Below are positions 38,511 to 48,780 of a stretch of 64,000 bases of DNA, in pieces. Under the pieces are notes generated by a model. That model saw nothing but the letters and a program-made list of their open reading frames with translations. It was not told where the DNA came from and did not search any database. Location of the stretch: NCBI RefSeq assembly GCF_963676485.1, contig NZ_OY781114.1:1572501-1636500 (forward strand), written 5' to 3'. Position 1 is the stretch's first letter. Every line of letters begins with the position of its first letter. Position numbers and translations under genes: made by a program. Source of the stretch: an uncultured Cohaesibacter sp. (lineage in GTDB: Bacteria; Pseudomonadota; Alphaproteobacteria; Rhizobiales; Cohaesibacteraceae).

Positions 38511-39161
38511 TTATTTCTCGCGCAGGCCGTAATTGACAAACTTTTTCAGCACAACAGCGATCTCTTCATCCGGAAGGCAATCGGGGGTGGCCGTAATCTG
38601 CAGCAAGTTCACATACATCTGGGCAAGCGCTTCGACCTCGACGGCGAGCCACATGGCCTTGTCCAGGCTGTCGCCTGTCGCGATCATGCCGTGATGACGA
38701 AGAAGGATCGCCTTGCTGTTCTTTACCCCTTCGGAAACGAGCTTGGAGAGTTCCGGCGTGCCGTAGGTGGCATAATCGACAACGGGGATGGAGTTTCCGC
38801 CTGCCGCCCCAATCATGTAATGGATGGCGGGAATGGGCTTGTTGAGAATAGACACGATCGTGGAATACATGGCGTGGTTATGCACCACCGCATTGATATC
38901 CTTACGTGTATGGTAACAGGCAAGATGGAAGCGCCATTCACTGGAAGGAATCTTGCTTTCGTCAAAGTCGCCATTGTCATCGACAAAAACCAGATCGTCG
39001 ATTTCCATTTGGTCATAAGCAATGCCCGACGGTGTAATCAGCATGCCATTGTCTTGCCTGACGCTGATATTGCCTGCCGTGCCTTGATTGAGGCCAGAGG
39101 CGTTCATGTTTTTGCACGAATTTACAATCTGCTCGCGCAGAGCATTGTTGCTCACGTCCAT
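38511..39161 (-). CDS. L-fuculose-1-phosphate aldolase (class II aldolase/adducin family)
   Basis: Zinc aldolase of 216 residues splitting L-fuculose 1-phosphate into DHAP and L-lactaldehyde. Zinc ligands His94 and His96 (VVHNHAMYS), His156 (LLRHHGM) and catalytic Glu75 (SSEWRFH) are in place, and the length equals E. coli FucA. Start at 39161 with GGAAAAG upstream. Divergent from fucR-fucIKU and first in a leftward operon with the dehydrogenase and lactonase genes. Related L-ribulose-phosphate epimerases cannot be wholly excluded, but FucI and FucK nearby settle the call. Confidence 0.88.
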   Translation of the reverse strand: MDVSNNALREQIVNSCKNMNASGLNQGTAGNISVRQDNGMLITPSGIAYDQMEIDDLVFVDDNGDFDESKIPSSEWRFHLACYHTRKDINAVVHNHAMYSTIVSILNKPIPAIHYMIGAAGGNSIPVVDYATYGTPELSKLVSEGVKNSKAILLRHHGMIATGDSLDKAMWLAVEVEALAQMYVNLLQITATPDCLPDEEIAVVLKKFVNYGLREK

Positions 39162-39255
39162 AATGACTTTTCCATTCTTTCCGTGTTCAAGATTGACCCG
39201 AAATAGTTGTGGCCTCTGCGATGTTGGAGCGGGCTTGACTAGCAAATGCCCGTTA

Positions 39256-39277
39256 TTGACCGAATTGACCGTTTATT
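39256..39277. promoter_or_regulatory. Repeat operator, fucA side
   Basis: TTGACCGAATTGACCGTTTATT: two GACCG copies nine bases apart, about 95 bases upstream of the fucA start. Matches the site at 39464-39486. Confidence 0.5.
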
Positions 39278-39463
39278 GCTGATTTATCATAAGAATCGAA
39301 ACTCGACAAGCCAAACTTTTCTAGTTGTTAAAACAGCAACTACAATTAATAATTCTATATACAAGATAATTATGTTAACAAATTCAACTAGATAAACTAA
39401 TTCCTTGATTATGCGGCGCCATTGGTGCGACATTATGGAGCCGGTTTTGATATAGATCAATAC

Positions 39464-39486
39464 CGACCGTATTTGACCGTTTATAG
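39464..39486. promoter_or_regulatory. Repeat operator, fucR side
   Basis: GACCGTATTTGACCGTTTATAG, again two GACCG copies (ten bases apart) followed by TTTAT, ending about 20 bases before the fucR start. The rest of the 345-base divergent gap is AT-rich with no gene. Confidence 0.5.
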
Positions 39487-39506
39487 TCACAATCAGAGGA
39501 GTTCAT

Positions 39507-40247
39507 ATGTTAACGGGTCGTCTGAAAGACATTGTCAATCGCGTGGATCACGTTGGATCTGTTTCGGTCCATACGCTGGCTGAGCAATTTGGAGTTGCGG
39601 TGGAGACCATTCGCCGTGATTTGAGATCGCTGGAGGATGCTGGCTATCTGAAACGGGTTCATGGTGGAGCGGAATCCTTGCAGGACAATGCCAGCGTTAG
39701 CAGCTTTGGTCATCGCCAAACCGAAAATTCCCTGGCCAAGAATGCCATGGTTGCTCGGGCGGTAGAACTGATTAGGCCTGGGGATGTCGTGATGATCGAC
39801 CCCAGTTCCAGTAGCTGGTTTCTCGCACAGGCCCTGCCCAACATGGATATCACCGTGATCACGAATTCCATTCGGATCGTGTTCGATCTGGTGACCAAAC
39901 CTGCCATCAATACGATTTGTGTTGGTGGACGCTATGTCGAGAAATACAGCGCGTTTCTTGGCGCGACTACGGTAGGCAACATATTGGATTTTCAAGCTGA
40001 TATTTGCTTCTTCTCCTGCGTTGGTTTCCAGCAGGATAAAGGCGCATGGGACAGCAACGCCCTCAATGCGGGTGTGAAGAAAGCAATGCTGCGTTGCAGC
40101 TCTAGCAACGTGCTTTTGTGTGACAGTTCAAAATTCGAGCGTGGAGGATTTACGCTCATCAGCCCCATCGATCACATCCATTGTGTTGTGAGTGAAGAGG
40201 CTGTCGTTGGGTCGGTTCGCAGGAATCTTGGGCCCAGCGGGGAATAA
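39507..40247 (+). CDS. DeoR-family regulator of the fucose genes
   Basis: A 246-residue DeoR protein: helix-turn-helix at about 20-45 (VHTLAEQFGVAVETIRRDLR), wing KRVHGGAE, and a phosphosugar-sensing C-terminal domain. AGGAG precedes the ATG. It heads the rightward fucose operon and faces the leftward fucA operon; paired repeats in the shared promoter region are its likely sites. The inducer is probably L-fuculose 1-phosphate by analogy with other DeoR repressors. Confidence 0.88.
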   Translation: MLTGRLKDIVNRVDHVGSVSVHTLAEQFGVAVETIRRDLRSLEDAGYLKRVHGGAESLQDNASVSSFGHRQTENSLAKNAMVARAVELIRPGDVVMIDPSSSSWFLAQALPNMDITVITNSIRIVFDLVTKPAINTICVGGRYVEKYSAFLGATTVGNILDFQADICFFSCVGFQQDKGAWDSNALNAGVKKAMLRCSSSNVLLCDSSKFERGGFTLISPIDHIHCVVSEEAVVGSVRRNLGPSGE

Positions 40248-40351
40248 AGGTCGCGCTTGAGGGGCGCAAGTTTCTGGACCTCTTGAGTTGGCCGGTGGAG
40301 GAGAATGGATGCCGATGGCGTCCGTTCCGGTAAAATTGGGAGTCGAAGACT

Positions 40352-42118
40352 ATGGGAATGCTTCCTAAAATAGGCATTCGTCCGGCTATTGATGGCCGCA
40401 GAATGGGAGTGAGGGAGTCGCTAGAGGCTCAGACAATGGGAATGGCCGAGCGGACAGCCGCCTTCCTTGTGTCTTCCTTGCGCCACGCCTCGGGCGAGCC
40501 TGTGGAATGCGTCATTGCTGACACATGCATTGCAGGGCTGGCTGAGACCGCGGCTTGTGACGAGAAATTTGCAAGAGAGAATGTCGGCCTGACCATCACT
40601 GTTACGCCATGTTGGTGCTATGGCAGCGAAACGATCGACATGCATCCTTCGCGCCCCAAGGCAATCTGGGGCTTCAACGGCACAGAGCGCCCCGGCGCTG
40701 TTTATCTGGCGGCTGCTTTGGCTGCACATAATTACAAAGGTTTGCCCGCCTTCTCTATCTACGGACAGGATGTACAAGATGTCGACGACGAGAGCATTCC
40801 AGCCGATGTGCAAGAAAAGCTGCTGCGGTTTGCCCGGGCAGGCCTTGTTGCTGCGACCCTGAGAGGGCAGAGCTATCTGTCGCTGGGCGGCGTCAGCATG
40901 GGGATTGCAGGCTCCATCGTTGACCATAAATTCTTCGAAAAATATCTCGGCATGAAAGTGCAGAGCGTTGATATGACCGAGATCCGTCGGCGTATGGACA
41001 GAGGCATTTATGATCCCGAAGAACTCGCGCTGGCGATCAAATGGTCTGAAAGTTACATGACCGAAGGCCCGGACAAAAATCCGCAAACCGTGCAGCGTAC
41101 ACCGGAAGAGAAGAAAAAGATCATGCATGAATGCCTGATGATGACCATCATCATCAGAGACATGATGCAGGGCAATCCCAAGCTGGCCGAAATGGGCTTT
41201 GAGGAAGAAGCACTCGGGTTCAATGCGCTAGCAGCAGGCTTTCAGGGCCAGCGGCACTGGACAGACCATTATCCCAATGGCGACACTGCAGAGGCCATTC
41301 TCAACAGCTCGTTTGACTGGAACGGTCCACGTGCTCCCAAGATCGTGGCCACAGAGAATGATTGCCTGAATGGTCTCACCCAGCTGTTTGGTTTTGGTTT
41401 AACCGGAACGGCACAAATCTTTGCAGACGTGCGCACCTACTGGTCGCCCGCTTCGGTGGAGCGCGTCACAGGGCACAAACTGGAAGGCCGCGCAGAGAAC
41501 GGCATCATCCATATGATCAACTCCGGCTCTGCCGCGCTTGACGGGTGCTGTCGCCAACGCGATGAAAAGGGCAATCCGACCATCAAACCTCATTGGGATG
41601 TCACACAAGAAGATATCAACCAATGCATGAAGGCGACGCAATGGTGCGCTGCTGTCCATGAATATTTCCGCGGTGGCGGATTCTCAAGCAAGTTTCTCAC
41701 CGAAGGCGGTGTGCCGTTCACCGTGTCCCGTATCAACCTGATCGACGGATTGGGACCAACTCTGCAGATTGCAGAAGGCTGGTCGGTATCTCTGCCTGAT
41801 GAGGTGCACAAAGCCCTTGATGACAGAACGGACAATTCATGGCCAACCACCTGGTTTGCGCCACGGCTGACAGGGGAAGGTGCCTTCAGCGATGTCTATT
41901 CGGTCATGGCCAATTGGGGCGCAAACCACGGGGTTCTGACCGTGGGTCATGTGGGCAGTGACTTCATGACGCTGGCATCGATGCTTCGCATTCCCGTTAG
42001 CATGCACAATGTCGATGAGGGCGCCTTGTTCCGCCCCAGCGCCTGGAGTGCATTCGGTATGGATAAGGAAGGGCAGGACTATCGCGCTTGCCAGACCTAC
42101 GGTCCGCTCTACGGATAA
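40352..42118 (+). CDS. L-fucose isomerase
   Basis: FucI of 588 residues (E. coli: 591), a manganese-dependent hexameric aldose-ketose isomerase making L-fuculose from L-fucose. Family start [20 protein letters not shown], then [32 protein letters not shown] and the C-terminal [25 protein letters not shown] precedes the ATG. First enzyme of the phosphorylative route encoded in the next genes. Confidence 0.96.
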   Translation: MGMLPKIGIRPAIDGRRMGVRESLEAQTMGMAERTAAFLVSSLRHASGEPVECVIADTCIAGLAETAACDEKFARENVGLTITVTPCWCYGSETIDMHPSRPKAIWGFNGTERPGAVYLAAALAAHNYKGLPAFSIYGQDVQDVDDESIPADVQEKLLRFARAGLVAATLRGQSYLSLGGVSMGIAGSIVDHKFFEKYLGMKVQSVDMTEIRRRMDRGIYDPEELALAIKWSESYMTEGPDKNPQTVQRTPEEKKKIMHECLMMTIIIRDMMQGNPKLAEMGFEEEALGFNALAAGFQGQRHWTDHYPNGDTAEAILNSSFDWNGPRAPKIVATENDCLNGLTQLFGFGLTGTAQIFADVRTYWSPASVERVTGHKLEGRAENGIIHMINSGSAALDGCCRQRDEKGNPTIKPHWDVTQEDINQCMKATQWCAAVHEYFRGGGFSSKFLTEGGVPFTVSRINLIDGLGPTLQIAEGWSVSLPDEVHKALDDRTDNSWPTTWFAPRLTGEGAFSDVYSVMANWGANHGVLTVGHVGSDFMTLASMLRIPVSMHNVDEGALFRPSAWSAFGMDKEGQDYRACQTYGPLYG

Positions 42119-42181
42119 TTACGACAACGGGCGGGGTGTATTTCCCCGCCTTCCTTATCGTCCGAAATTTTTGGCTAAATC

Positions 42182-43606
42182 ATGACTGAAGATGTTGTCA
42201 TAGTCCTCGACTGTGGTGCTACGAATGTGCGAGCCATTGCCGTCGATACCAGCGGTAAGGTCATTGCCCGTTCCTCCGAGCCCAATGTCACAGAGCCCGA
42301 TGCCGATCATGCCGATTGGCACTATTGGCCGTTTGAGGGCATCTATGAAAAATTCTGCCGATGCTCTCAAAAAGTGGCCGCGGAAATCGGCGCTCAGCGG
42401 GTCAAGGCGGTCTCGGTCACCACATTCGGAGTGGATGGCACAATCATTGATGAGGCGGGCAGCCTCCTCTATCCGGTGATCAGCTGGAAGTGCCCCCGCA
42501 CAATCGACGCCCAGAAGCATATGGCCCGTTACATTGATCCTGATCGGGCTGTTGCGCTCAGTGGTGTGGGACATTTCTCTTTCAACACGCTCAACAAATT
42601 CATCTGGATGAAGGAAAACCGGTCTGACATCCTCGAACAGGCCAAGCATTTTCTATTCATCAGCTCACTATTTACCCATCGCCTGACCGGTAGGGCCACT
42701 GCCGACGCCACGATGGTGGGCACCTCGCAAATGACCGACATGCAAGCGCAGAACATGAGCGAGGAAATGCTGAGCACTCTGCAAATTGATCGCTCGCTCT
42801 TTCCCGATTTTGTCTATCCAGGCGAAGTGATTGGAGCTCTTTTGCCAAAGGAAGCTGAAGCACTGGGACTGCCTTGCGGTGTGCCCGTTGTCTCGGCAGG
42901 GCACGACACGCAATTTGCCGTGTTTGGTGCAGGGGCAGCCCCCGGTCAACCGGTTCTTTCCTCGGGCACATGGGAGATCCTCATGGCGCGGTGCGAGAGC
43001 GTGAAGCTGCCTTCAAAAGCAATCTATGATCAAGCCTTTACCTGTGAATGGGACGTGGAGCGCGGCCATTATAATCCCGGAATCCAGTATCTGGCATCCG
43101 CCGTGGTGGAGTGGGTTGCCCGCACCCTGTTTGGCGAGCTGTCTGGCCCTGAGAAATATGACGTGATGATCCACGAAGCGATGCAGGCCCCTGAAGATTG
43201 CCGGGGTGTTTCCTTCTATCCCGACCTGCTGACAAGCCAGAATGGCGGACAAGGGATGCTGCGAGGTCTATCGCTCGATGCCGACCGCGGGGCTATTTTC
43301 CGCGCAGCCCTCACAGGACTGGTCGGGCGCCTCAAGGACAGCCTGACCATTCTGGAAGAAGTTGGTGCATTCAAAACGACAGAACTGACCCTTGTCGGAG
43401 GCGGTGCACGCAACGCTTTCTGGACCCAGCTCAAAGCCAACGCACTCAATGTTCCGGTCAAAACACTCGAAGAGCCGGAAACGACCGTTTTGGGAGCGGC
43501 CATGTTCGCCATGCAAGGAGCCGGCCTGTACGAGACAGCCACACAGGCCAGAGAGAATTTCAATCTTCGCTATGTCACGACGCTGCCACAGACGCAGCAG
43601 TCTTGA
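42182..43606 (+). CDS. L-fuculokinase (FGGY family)
   Basis: FGGY sugar kinase of 474 residues phosphorylating L-fuculose at O1. N-terminal VIVLDCGATNVRAIAVD and ATP-site blocks SAGHDTQFAVFGAG and TLVGGGARNAFWTQ are intact. Length fits E. coli FucK (472). Lies 63 bases after fucI; the ribosome-binding site is weak, so translation may depend on the upstream gene. Confidence 0.93.
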   Translation: MTEDVVIVLDCGATNVRAIAVDTSGKVIARSSEPNVTEPDADHADWHYWPFEGIYEKFCRCSQKVAAEIGAQRVKAVSVTTFGVDGTIIDEAGSLLYPVISWKCPRTIDAQKHMARYIDPDRAVALSGVGHFSFNTLNKFIWMKENRSDILEQAKHFLFISSLFTHRLTGRATADATMVGTSQMTDMQAQNMSEEMLSTLQIDRSLFPDFVYPGEVIGALLPKEAEALGLPCGVPVVSAGHDTQFAVFGAGAAPGQPVLSSGTWEILMARCESVKLPSKAIYDQAFTCEWDVERGHYNPGIQYLASAVVEWVARTLFGELSGPEKYDVMIHEAMQAPEDCRGVSFYPDLLTSQNGGQGMLRGLSLDADRGAIFRAALTGLVGRLKDSLTILEEVGAFKTTELTLVGGGARNAFWTQLKANALNVPVKTLEEPETTVLGAAMFAMQGAGLYETATQARENFNLRYVTTLPQTQQS

Positions 43607-43631
43607 TAGCTGATATCTGGATAAAACGACC

Positions 43632-44057
43632 ATGCTCAAAACCATAAGTCCGCTCATCTCGCCAGAACTGCTCATGATGCTTCATCAAATGGGGCATGGC
43701 GATGAGATCGTCTTCTCGGATGCCCATTTCCCCGCCAACAGCTTCAGCGACACGGTTCTGCGTGCCGATGGGCTGGAAGTGACGGCGCTTCTGGCCGCGA
43801 TCATGCCGCTTTGGCAGCTTGATCAATATGTCAAAGACAACGTCGTGATGATGGCCGCAGTGGAAGGGGACACGCTGCCCGACGGGCTGGTTGCCGACTA
43901 TGCGGCAACGCTTCCCAATGACGCTGAAATCACATTTATCGACCGTTTCGCATTTTATGAACGAACCCGTTCCGCCTCCTGTGTGGTCGTAACCGGCACA
44001 ACGCGAAAATACGGAAACATCATCCTTAAAAAGGGTGTCGTAGATGCTTCGGTCTGA
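43632..44057 (+). CDS. L-fucose mutarotase
   Basis: FucU/RbsD-family mutarotase of 141 residues interconverting alpha- and beta-L-fucose. Nearly identical in pattern to E. coli FucU as I recall it: [29 protein letters not shown] (His22 and Asp30), RFAFYERT and [11 protein letters not shown]. Follows fucK by 25 bases. Confidence 0.95.
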   Translation: MLKTISPLISPELLMMLHQMGHGDEIVFSDAHFPANSFSDTVLRADGLEVTALLAAIMPLWQLDQYVKDNVVMMAAVEGDTLPDGLVADYAATLPNDAEITFIDRFAFYERTRSASCVVVTGTTRKYGNIILKKGVVDASV

Positions 44058-44082
44058 CCGCTGAAACAATGAGGAGAAACCA

Positions 44083-45594
44083 ATGGAAGAACCCATTCTG
44101 ACGATGCGGGATATCTCCAAGTCGTTTGTCGGTGTTCAGGCGCTCAAGGGGGTGCAGCTTCAACTCCGCAAAGGAGAAGTGCACGCACTTATGGGCGAGA
44201 ATGGCGCCGGCAAGTCGACTTTGATGAAAGGTCTGCTTGGTGTTTACAAATTCAACGAAGGCGAAATTGTCTACAAGGGAAAGACCGTAGCTTTTGACGG
44301 CGTGATGCAGGCCCAGGAGGCTGGCATCTCGATGATTTTTCAGGAGCTCAATCTCATCCCTCACCTGTCGGTCGCCGAGAATATCTTCTTTGCGCGGGAG
44401 CCCAAAAAAGCGGGCATCATCGACAAGAAGAAGATGGAACGCGACTCCGCCAGACTGCTCGAGGTTTTCGACATTGATGTGAAGCCGACAGATATCGTGC
44501 ACACCTTGTCTGTTGCCAAGCAGCAAATGGTCGAAATCGCCAAGGCGCTTTCTTTCGATGTTGAAGTTCTGATCATGGATGAGCCGACATCGGCCCTGAC
44601 AGAACGTGAAATCGAGAAATTGTTCGGCCTGGTCGAGCGGTTGAAATCGGAAGGCGTGTGCATTGTCTATATCTCGCACCGCATGGAAGAGCTCAAGAGG
44701 ATCTGCGACCACATCACGATTTTCCGCGATGGCACCTATGTGGCAGATGCCCCGTTCCATTCCCTGACGATGGATCAGATCATTGCGCATATGGTGGGCC
44801 GCTCTTTCGAAAACCACTTCCCCAAAAAGCAATCGGTGGTGGAAGACGAAGTCATTTTCTCGGTTCGCAATGCGGCCCGAACTGGGGTGTTCCAGCCGGT
44901 CAGCTTTGATTTGAAAAAAGGTGAAATCCTTGGCATTACCGGCCTCGTCGGAGCCAAGCGAACAGAGCTGGCGCGTGCAATCTTCGGTGCGGATCCGCTC
45001 GATCAGGGCGAGATCTATCTCCATGGCAACAAGATCACAATCTCCAGCCCTGCAGACTCGGTGAAACACGGTGTCGCCTATCTCAGCGAAGACCGCAAGC
45101 TGAACGGTGTCGCCGTCACGATGACCCTGAGGGACAACGTCACCATGGCCTCTATGGACAAGGTCACGAACCGCTACACCGTGATTGATCACGCCAAAGA
45201 GGTCGAGGCGGCCCAGTCCTACATCGAGAAGATGGAAATCAAGACCCCGTCGGTCGAGCAGGTTGTTCGCAATCTGTCCGGCGGCAATCAGCAGAAGGTT
45301 GTGATCGGAAAATGGCTCTTCCGGGATGCCAAGATCATGATTTTCGATGAACCCACGCGTGGCATCGACGTGGGTGCCAAATATGCAATCTACGAACTGC
45401 TTGATGAGCTCGCCAAACAGGGCGTGGGCGTCATCATGATCTCTTCCGAACTCATGGAAGTTCTTGGCATGTCCGACCGTGTGATGGTCATGCATGAGGG
45501 CAAGATGACTGGAATTCTGGAAACTGCGAAGACCAGCCAGGAAGAAATCATGCAATACGCAACAGGCATCAAATCGCAGTCGCTCAACGCCTGA
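44083..45594 (+). CDS. Sugar ABC importer, double ATPase (RbsA type)
   Basis: ATP-binding protein of 503 residues with two ABC domains. The first has Walker A GENGAGKST and Walker B LIMDEPTSAL; the second has a degenerate Walker A (GLVGAKRTE) and signature LSGGNQQKV, as usual in ribose-type importers. GGAG precedes the ATG. Drives the permease and binding protein encoded next; by operon context the sugar is L-fucose. Confidence 0.93.
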   Translation: MEEPILTMRDISKSFVGVQALKGVQLQLRKGEVHALMGENGAGKSTLMKGLLGVYKFNEGEIVYKGKTVAFDGVMQAQEAGISMIFQELNLIPHLSVAENIFFAREPKKAGIIDKKKMERDSARLLEVFDIDVKPTDIVHTLSVAKQQMVEIAKALSFDVEVLIMDEPTSALTEREIEKLFGLVERLKSEGVCIVYISHRMEELKRICDHITIFRDGTYVADAPFHSLTMDQIIAHMVGRSFENHFPKKQSVVEDEVIFSVRNAARTGVFQPVSFDLKKGEILGITGLVGAKRTELARAIFGADPLDQGEIYLHGNKITISSPADSVKHGVAYLSEDRKLNGVAVTMTLRDNVTMASMDKVTNRYTVIDHAKEVEAAQSYIEKMEIKTPSVEQVVRNLSGGNQQKVVIGKWLFRDAKIMIFDEPTRGIDVGAKYAIYELLDELAKQGVGVIMISSELMEVLGMSDRVMVMHEGKMTGILETAKTSQEEIMQYATGIKSQSLNA

Positions 45595-45612
45595 TAGGAA
45601 CGAGAGGTCGTT

Positions 45613-46608
45613 ATGACAGATAAACAAAAGGATATGCTGCAAAAACTCGCAGCACTCGGAGGCTTGGTCTTCCTATTTATCGTGTTCGCAGCTGTAAGCC
45701 CGCACTTTTTGACACTCAACAACGTCATGACCATTGGTCTTCAAACCTCGACGATTGCCTTCATTGGTATCGGCGCGACCTGTGTCATTCTGACCGGTGG
45801 CATTGATCTGAGTATCGGCTCTGTTGTTGCCCTTTCCGGGGTTGTCTCCGCATTGTCGGTCAAAGCTGGTTTCCCTGTGCCGGTTGGCCTGCTGGTCGGC
45901 ATCCTGACTGGTGGCTTCTGCGGCTTCCTGAGCGGTATTTTTGTGACCAAACTGCTGTTGCCTCCTTTCATCGCCACATTGGGCATGATGATGATGGCCC
46001 GCGGCGTGGCACTTTTCATCACCAACGCAGCGCCGGTTTCCGGTTTGCCTGAAAGCTATTCAGTGCTGGGCAACGGATCCTTTTTCAAGGTCATGGAAAT
46101 CGGGCCGAATGGCTTCCCGAATGTCACATTCCCCGGCATCCCCTATCCGGTTGTTCTGATGGTGATCTTGGCCCTGATGTTCACTTTCATTCTGAGAAAA
46201 ATGCAAATCGGCCGGTATCTGTATGCGATCGGGTCAAACGAAGACGCAGCGCGCCTGTCTGGCATCAAGGCTGATCGCGTCAAGGTATTTGCCTACATCA
46301 CCTCGGGTGCTTTGGCAGGTCTTGCCGGTATCGTTCTGGCATCCCGCCTTGTCACCGCGCAGCCAAATGGCGGCGTGATGTATGAGCTTGACGCGATTGC
46401 CAGTGCGGTTGTCGGCGGCACCTCTCTCATGGGCGGGGTGGGAACCATCCCCGGAACCATGATCGGTGCTTTCATCATCGGCGTCCTGAGAAACGGGCTG
46501 AATATGAACGGTGTTTCATTCTTCGTGCAGCAAATCATCATCGGCGGTGTGATTGTGATCACCGTGGCATTTGACCAGCTGCGCCAAGGAAAAGCGAAGA
46601 AGGGCTGA
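45613..46608 (+). CDS. Sugar ABC importer permease (RbsC type)
   Basis: Membrane permease of 331 residues with eight to ten spans and the family blocks TGGIDLSIGSVVALSGV, GRYLYAIGSNEDAARLSGI and GGTSLMGGVGTIPGTMIGA. GAGAGG precedes the ATG. Homodimer expected, since only one permease gene is present, in contrast to the rhamnose importer with two. Confidence 0.93.
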   Translation: MTDKQKDMLQKLAALGGLVFLFIVFAAVSPHFLTLNNVMTIGLQTSTIAFIGIGATCVILTGGIDLSIGSVVALSGVVSALSVKAGFPVPVGLLVGILTGGFCGFLSGIFVTKLLLPPFIATLGMMMMARGVALFITNAAPVSGLPESYSVLGNGSFFKVMEIGPNGFPNVTFPGIPYPVVLMVILALMFTFILRKMQIGRYLYAIGSNEDAARLSGIKADRVKVFAYITSGALAGLAGIVLASRLVTAQPNGGVMYELDAIASAVVGGTSLMGGVGTIPGTMIGAFIIGVLRNGLNMNGVSFFVQQIIIGGVIVITVAFDQLRQGKAKKG

Positions 46609-46667
46609 GACAATCTCGGCTTTATAGAAAGACAAATTGGGAAACTTCATTCAATGGGAGAGAGAAT

Positions 46668-47612
46668 ATGAAGAAGTTTTTAATGGCCACAATCATGGGA
46701 GCAGCAGTTGCATTTGGCGCAGGATCCGCCATGGCACAGCAAAAAGAGATTGCGGTTATCGTTAAGTCTGAAAATGCGAATTTCTGGCAGAATGTAAAAG
46801 GTGGCGCGCTCGATGCAGCCAAAGAGCTTGGAGACTATGAGGTAACTTTCCAAGGCCCGGCAGCTGAAACCGATGTGGTTGAGCAGGTCAATATGGTTGA
46901 AAATGCGATCAACCGCAAAGTCTCCGGCATCGTGCTTGCTCCGTCCGACCCTGTCGGTCTGGTCCCAAGCGTGAAAAAGGCATGGGAGAGCGGTATTCCG
47001 GTGATCATCATCGACTCTGCGCTTCAGAATGCCGACAAATATTTCCAGTCTTTCCTTGCAACGGACAACCGCACTGCAGGTGAATTGGCCGCTTCCAAGA
47101 TGATCGAAAAACTGGGAGACAAGACAGGCAAAGTTGCCATGATGTCCTATGTTCCAGGCGTTGGGAGTTCCATCGGTCGTGATGGTGGCTTCAAGGATAT
47201 CATTGAAGCAGCCGGCAATACGGTCATCGGGCCATTCTATTCCCAGTCCGATATGGCACAGGCTCTGAACCAGACCGTTGACGTTCTGGCCTCCAACTCA
47301 GACCTGGTCGGCATCTTCGGCTCAAATGAACCAACCGCCATTGGCATGGCCCGGGCTGTCAAACAGCAAGGTTACGCTGGCAAAATCGCAACCATCGGCT
47401 TTGATGGCGATTCCACTTTGCAAGATTTTGTTCGTGACGGCACGCTGGACGGCATCATTGTGCAGTCTTCCTATGCAATGGGCTACAAAGGCGTGATGAC
47501 AGTCGATCAAGTGCTCAAAGGCGAGACCGTTTCCAAAAGAATCGACACCGGTGTTGTTTTCGTCACCAAAGACAATATTGACGGTGGGGAAGCCCAGTCT
47601 GTTCTGTACTAA
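46668..47612 (+). CDS. Sugar ABC importer periplasmic binding protein
   Basis: Ribose/allose-type binding protein of 314 residues with a signal peptide (MKKFLMATIMGAAVAFGAGS, cleaved near AMAQ). Periplasmic-binding fold blocks: GIVLAPSDPVGLVPSVKKAW, FLATDNRTAGELAA, GIFGSNEPTAIG and TIGFDGDS. Last gene of the fucose operon and most likely the fucose receptor; a strong hairpin follows. Confidence 0.92.
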   Translation: MKKFLMATIMGAAVAFGAGSAMAQQKEIAVIVKSENANFWQNVKGGALDAAKELGDYEVTFQGPAAETDVVEQVNMVENAINRKVSGIVLAPSDPVGLVPSVKKAWESGIPVIIIDSALQNADKYFQSFLATDNRTAGELAASKMIEKLGDKTGKVAMMSYVPGVGSSIGRDGGFKDIIEAAGNTVIGPFYSQSDMAQALNQTVDVLASNSDLVGIFGSNEPTAIGMARAVKQQGYAGKIATIGFDGDSTLQDFVRDGTLDGIIVQSSYAMGYKGVMTVDQVLKGETVSKRIDTGVVFVTKDNIDGGEAQSVLY

Positions 47613-47630
47613 GATCCAGATTTCTTGAAA

Positions 47631-47660
47631 AAAAGGCCTCCCCCTTTTTGGGGGGAGGTT
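47631..47660. terminator. Bidirectional terminator, fucose operon / arsR-like gene
   Basis: Eight-bp stem CCTCCCCC/GGGGGAGG (47637-47644 with 47651-47658). The T run is better on the minus strand (eight A just upstream on +), but the hairpin sits 24 bases past the binding-protein stop and should serve both. Confidence 0.7.
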
Positions 47661-47719
47661 ATTGATTCAAAAGAAGCATTCAGGCTGCTTTCTTGATGAT
47701 CTCGTCGATGCATTGCCGC

Positions 47720-48385
47720 TTAGCCTAGCCAACTTGCAAAGCCGCGCTCTCCTTCCGGGCTGAAACGGATAACGCGCGAATCTGCGACGCGTCGCGCCCA
47801 ACGCTTTGCCAAAAGACTATCCAACACCGCCTTCCCCAAGCGCCCCGCCAGATGGTGCCGCCGCTGGCTCCAATCCAGACATGAGCGACAGAGCTGTCGG
47901 TTGGAAGCTGGAAGCGCTTCAACATCCAGCCCGATTTCCATCAATCTGGACCGGCCCAGATCAGTGACGGCAAGATCACCATCTAGCCAGCTCTCTTCAA
48001 GCATCTTGTCATAAAGGCGCACGCCCATTTCGCCCGCTAGATGATCGTAACAGATCCGTGCCTTGCGCAAGGAAGGATCGCGTGGCCCCGTATGCAATGG
48101 AGGCACTGCATCACTGGAAAAGACCATCAAGGCCTCAAGCAAACTGGCAACATGAGAGCCGGCCAGACGAAAATAGCGGTGACGGCCCTGAGCTTCGACC
48201 ACGAGGATTTCTCCATCCACCAGCTTTGCCAGATGACTGCTGGCGGTCTGTTTGGTAATGCCGCCAAATCCGGCCAACTCGGTTGCTGTCAGGGCACGGC
48301 CATCCATCAACGCGATCAGCATCATGCTGCGCGCCGGATCCGCAACCAATGCGGCAACTCGGGCGATATCTGGACCTTCTCTCAT
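47720..48385 (-). CDS. ArsR-family winged-helix regulator
   Basis: A 221-residue regulator: N-terminal ArsR winged helix (about 1-85, with LADPARSMMLIALMDG-type start and GGITKQTASSHLAKLVDGEI) and a longer C-terminal part with LCRSCLDWSQRRHHLAGRLG, containing two cysteines and paired histidines. The classical ArsR metal-binding cysteines of the recognition helix are absent, so the signal may not be a metal. Divergent from the NIPSNAP and monooxygenase genes, which it probably represses. Confidence 0.87.
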   Translation of the reverse strand: MREGPDIARVAALVADPARSMMLIALMDGRALTATELAGFGGITKQTASSHLAKLVDGEILVVEAQGRHRYFRLAGSHVASLLEALMVFSSDAVPPLHTGPRDPSLRKARICYDHLAGEMGVRLYDKMLEESWLDGDLAVTDLGRSRLMEIGLDVEALPASNRQLCRSCLDWSQRRHHLAGRLGKAVLDSLLAKRWARRVADSRVIRFSPEGERGFASWLG

Positions 48386-48456
48386 AGTTCGATCGTAATC
48401 GAACCATTCCTCTTTGGCAATGGACTAGGGTGACGCGGAGTGAAAAGGAGAAACCG

Positions 48457-48780
48457 ATGATCACCTGCGTCATAACCTATGAGATAGATCCCAACCGACA
48501 AGAGCTCTTTGCCGAATATGCACGGAACTGGGGGCAATGCATCCCACGCTGCGGCGCCAACCTAATCGGCTATTTTGCGCCGCACGAAGGCTCCACATCC
48601 ACGGCATATGGTATGTATTCCTTGCCGTCGTTGACTGACTATGAAGCCTATCGGGCCCGCTTGGCAGCGGATCCTCTGGGGCGGGAGAATTACGAATTTG
48701 CCAAACGCGAAGGCTTCATCCGTCGGGAAAACCGGCTGTTCGTCAAGCTTGCTTCGGCACCCCACGGAGCGGCATCATGA
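48457..48780 (+). CDS. NIPSNAP-family protein
   Basis: A 107-residue ferredoxin-like (dimeric alpha-beta barrel) protein of the NIPSNAP family: MITCVITYEIDPNRQELFAE, then GCNLIGYF-like GANLIGYFAPHEGS and YEAYRARLAADPLG. Role unknown in bacteria. AAAGGAG precedes the ATG at 48457. Its stop overlaps the next start by four bases, so the two products are probably made together. Confidence 0.85.
   Translation: MITCVITYEIDPNRQELFAEYARNWGQCIPRCGANLIGYFAPHEGSTSTAYGMYSLPSLTDYEAYRARLAADPLGRENYEFAKREGFIRRENRLFVKLASAPHGAAS

Noticed and set aside
44026..45642. Minus-strand open frame of 538 codons
   Set aside because: Exact antisense of the ABC ATPase gene; the sense protein has all expected motifs.
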